A DNA stretch of 64,000 bases, taken from contig JACSVZ010000001.1 of the NCBI GenBank assembly GCA_014706295.1, positions 115,579,111 to 115,643,110 of the forward strand, written 5' to 3'. A program made the position numbers and the translations under genes. The stretch comes from Lycocorax pyrrhopterus obiensis. Lineage: Eukaryota > Chordata > Aves > Passeriformes > Paradisaeidae. The notes under the pieces were generated by a model. It was not told the DNA's origin. It saw nothing but the letters and a program-made list of their open reading frames with translations, and did not search any database. This document shows, piece by piece, positions 62,217 to 64,000 of the stretch (its first letter is position 1; each line of letters starts with the position of its first letter).

Positions 62217-63257
62217 GCATCAATAAACAAGTTATATGGCACAGTCAGAATTTATGACCTACAATTCAGCTGAGCTATGCTCAGACAATACCATTAGGTC
62301 TAAGAGATGTGACTGAGCCTAATAGCAATCACTATAACAGAATAATCTGATTTTTTTTAATGCGAGCATTCTAGGTGCTTTTCAAGCAAAAATCCCAGAA
62401 ATTCACCACCCTGCAGCAGCCACTAAAATCACTTGAACAGAAGACCCAGCACAGCCTGACCAAGAATTCCATGGAAAAAAACCCTAGAAAGCAGCTCTCA
62501 GACAAACCAGAGATAAAACTGATTTCTTTATCTTTTCCTTTCTGTGGAAATACCAAAATGCTGCTGTTCTGTCAATGCTCATAAAAACCTGAACTATTGT
62601 ATATGCAATGAAAAAAGGTAATCTAGAATATTGAAGAAATCTCCAAATCTATAGGACTAAATACTCAATTTCTTAAGGAAAATACCAATATCTTTTTTCC
62701 AGTAATGTTCTCCACTGTAAATTAAAGCAGGGACTGAACAGAGCCATTGCACATTAGATTACTGTACTACAATTGCCATAATAAAAAACTTGCTCAACCA
62801 CTACACATTAATTTACATATATATGTTAGAAACATTATACAGCAGTTTATTCTGTGTTAAAATCACAGTTGTTTATACACTTGCCTAATTTTCCTTCCTG
62901 GAAACGGGTGGTCAGCAATTAGTTTCCTGTTTACCACCTCCATTTTTGCAACTGTAATTTCTCTCCAGTGAGTAATGCCAGGACTTAATGACACTGGACA
63001 GCAGAACTGCAAGCTTTGATGTTCTCCAGTATTAACCCACTGGACAGCAGATATTTTGCTGTTTTTATAAATTTAGCAGATTTCCCTTACTTTAATTTTA
63101 TTTTTTAAGTGACAATTTTATGTTGCTGGTGAATTCTTCCTCCATACTTTGTGCTGTGCAGTACAGACACATCTGTGGATTTTGTTTTGCACAGAAACTG
63201 CCACATCACAACAACTCAGCTGAAACCAATGGAACTGATCAAGCAACAGGGACCTCT
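62217..63257. other. Gene-free AT-rich sequence
   Basis: No gene, transposon or structured repeat is recognised. Short frames near 62371-62584 lie on opposite strands and carry no domain. Confidence 0.45.
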
Positions 63258-63345
63258 GAGTCAGGGAATCACAGATTTGTGAAGTTGTAAAGATCTATCA
63301 GCCCATCCTCTTTCTCTTCCTGCCAGAGCCAGGCTTTTCACTGTG
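63258..63345 (-). mobile_element. Possible CR1 3' tip, minus orientation
   Basis: 'ggaatcacagatttgtgaag' leads into 'ttgtaaagatctatcagcc', then 'ttcctgccagagccagg', which parallels the reverse complement of avian CR1 3' ends: an 'aatcacagaat' octamer-derived tip, 'ttggaaaagacct', then 'ccctgccagagcagga'. Weak echoes continue to about 63500 ('ccatcaggtgtttccaggg'). Divergence is high, so this is tentative. Confidence 0.4.
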
Positions 63346-64000
63346 CTTCAAATGGTGTTAAAATTGGACAGTTTGTATTTAAAAGGTAATTAGCCCAGTT
63401 ACTACCGATACATTTTAGTGGGAGCTGCGTGGACCTCACCAAATTCCATCAGGTGTTTCCAGGGCTGCCTCTTTTCTGAGTGCTTCCAACCTCTCAGAGC
63501 ATTGAATTTGATGCTTTTTGGGATGTACAAACCAGTATCTCACTGCTACAAAATCTAAAAATTAAAGAATCACAACTCCATACCTTCAGTCAAAAATTAA
63601 GGATGGGAAAAGAAATGAGCTTTAGAAAGCAAAAACATTTGAATAGGAATTGCTAGCAGTGGAAAAGTTCCTGAAAGGAGAAAGGGATAACTTGATTCTT
63701 CAGAAGAGAATCTGCAGAGAGGAAAGAAGCCTTCAAGCCATCAAATTTCTATAGAAATGAAGTGAGGTTATGGATTGCTCAGTTTCAGCCCTGCTGAGTT
63801 CTGCCCGGCAGTCTGAAAATTTTCTTTGGTTTTGAATTTATAACAGAACCTGAACAGATGTGATTGACCCTGATTTCCAAATTGTTTTGTGTATTTCTGA
63901 TTATGCTGCAGAATGAGTGCAGCTGTGAGGAGTGACATGAAGTGACACCACCTAAGCAGAAAAGGGACTGCACTTCAGGCTTCAGCAACACCAAAAGGAA
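63346..64000. other. Gene-free sequence to the window end
   Basis: No gene is recognised. Possibly the eroded continuation of the CR1-like fragment to about 63500, then unique sequence. The minus-strand frame at 63785-63994 has no known domain. Confidence 0.4.

Overview
The window looks like intergenic or deep-intronic DNA from a bird, most likely a songbird (passerine). The evidence is an AT-rich, CpG-poor background (about 40% GC, judged by eye), a low density of dispersed repeats, truncated CR1 LINE 3' ends in both orientations, and LTRs that resemble passerine endogenous-retrovirus LTRs. I recognise no protein-coding gene, rRNA or functional tRNA. The longer open frames have no recognisable domain, usually no proper start context, and run through low-complexity or transposon-derived sequence. 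Bacterial-type features (operons, CRISPR arrays, ribosome binding sites, insertion sequences) are absent.

Layout. 1-6.4 kb: unique AT-rich sequence. 6.4-7.9 kb: two CR1 fragments in opposite orientations. 8.7-11.3 kb: a pair of ~80-bp inverted repeats at about 91% identity, 2.4 kb apart, enclosing an ERV-type LTR on the minus strand and followed internally by a C15 tract. 11-30 kb: mostly unique, with a perfect 16-bp-stem hairpin at 17.2 kb, a microexon-like segment at 17.6 kb, small CpG clusters at 21.3 and 24.3 kb, and a second exon-like segment at 22.7 kb. 30-47 kb: a tRNA-derived SINE-like trace, an eroded CR1, an AT-rich block, a 121-nt pure purine (GAA/GGA)n tract at 35.5 kb, a CR1 fragment at 39.5 kb beside a T/G microsatellite, an exon-like segment at 44.3 kb and a CATA/TA microsatellite at 46.3 kb. 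47-64 kb: a complete solo LTR at 54.0-54.7 kb with TG/CA ends and a perfect 5-bp target-site duplication, a CpG cluster at 58.7 kb, a diverged ~115-bp tandem duplication at 62.0 kb and a CR1-like 3' tip at 63.3 kb.

No set of genes here works together. The best-supported single feature is the solo LTR, because its boundaries and target duplication can be read directly. The least explained are the 2.4-kb-spaced inverted repeat, the perfect hairpin and the microexon-like segment. I see no convincing new biological system. Family names for repeats come from remembered consensus features, not from a search, and exon candidates rest on splice-site pattern alone.
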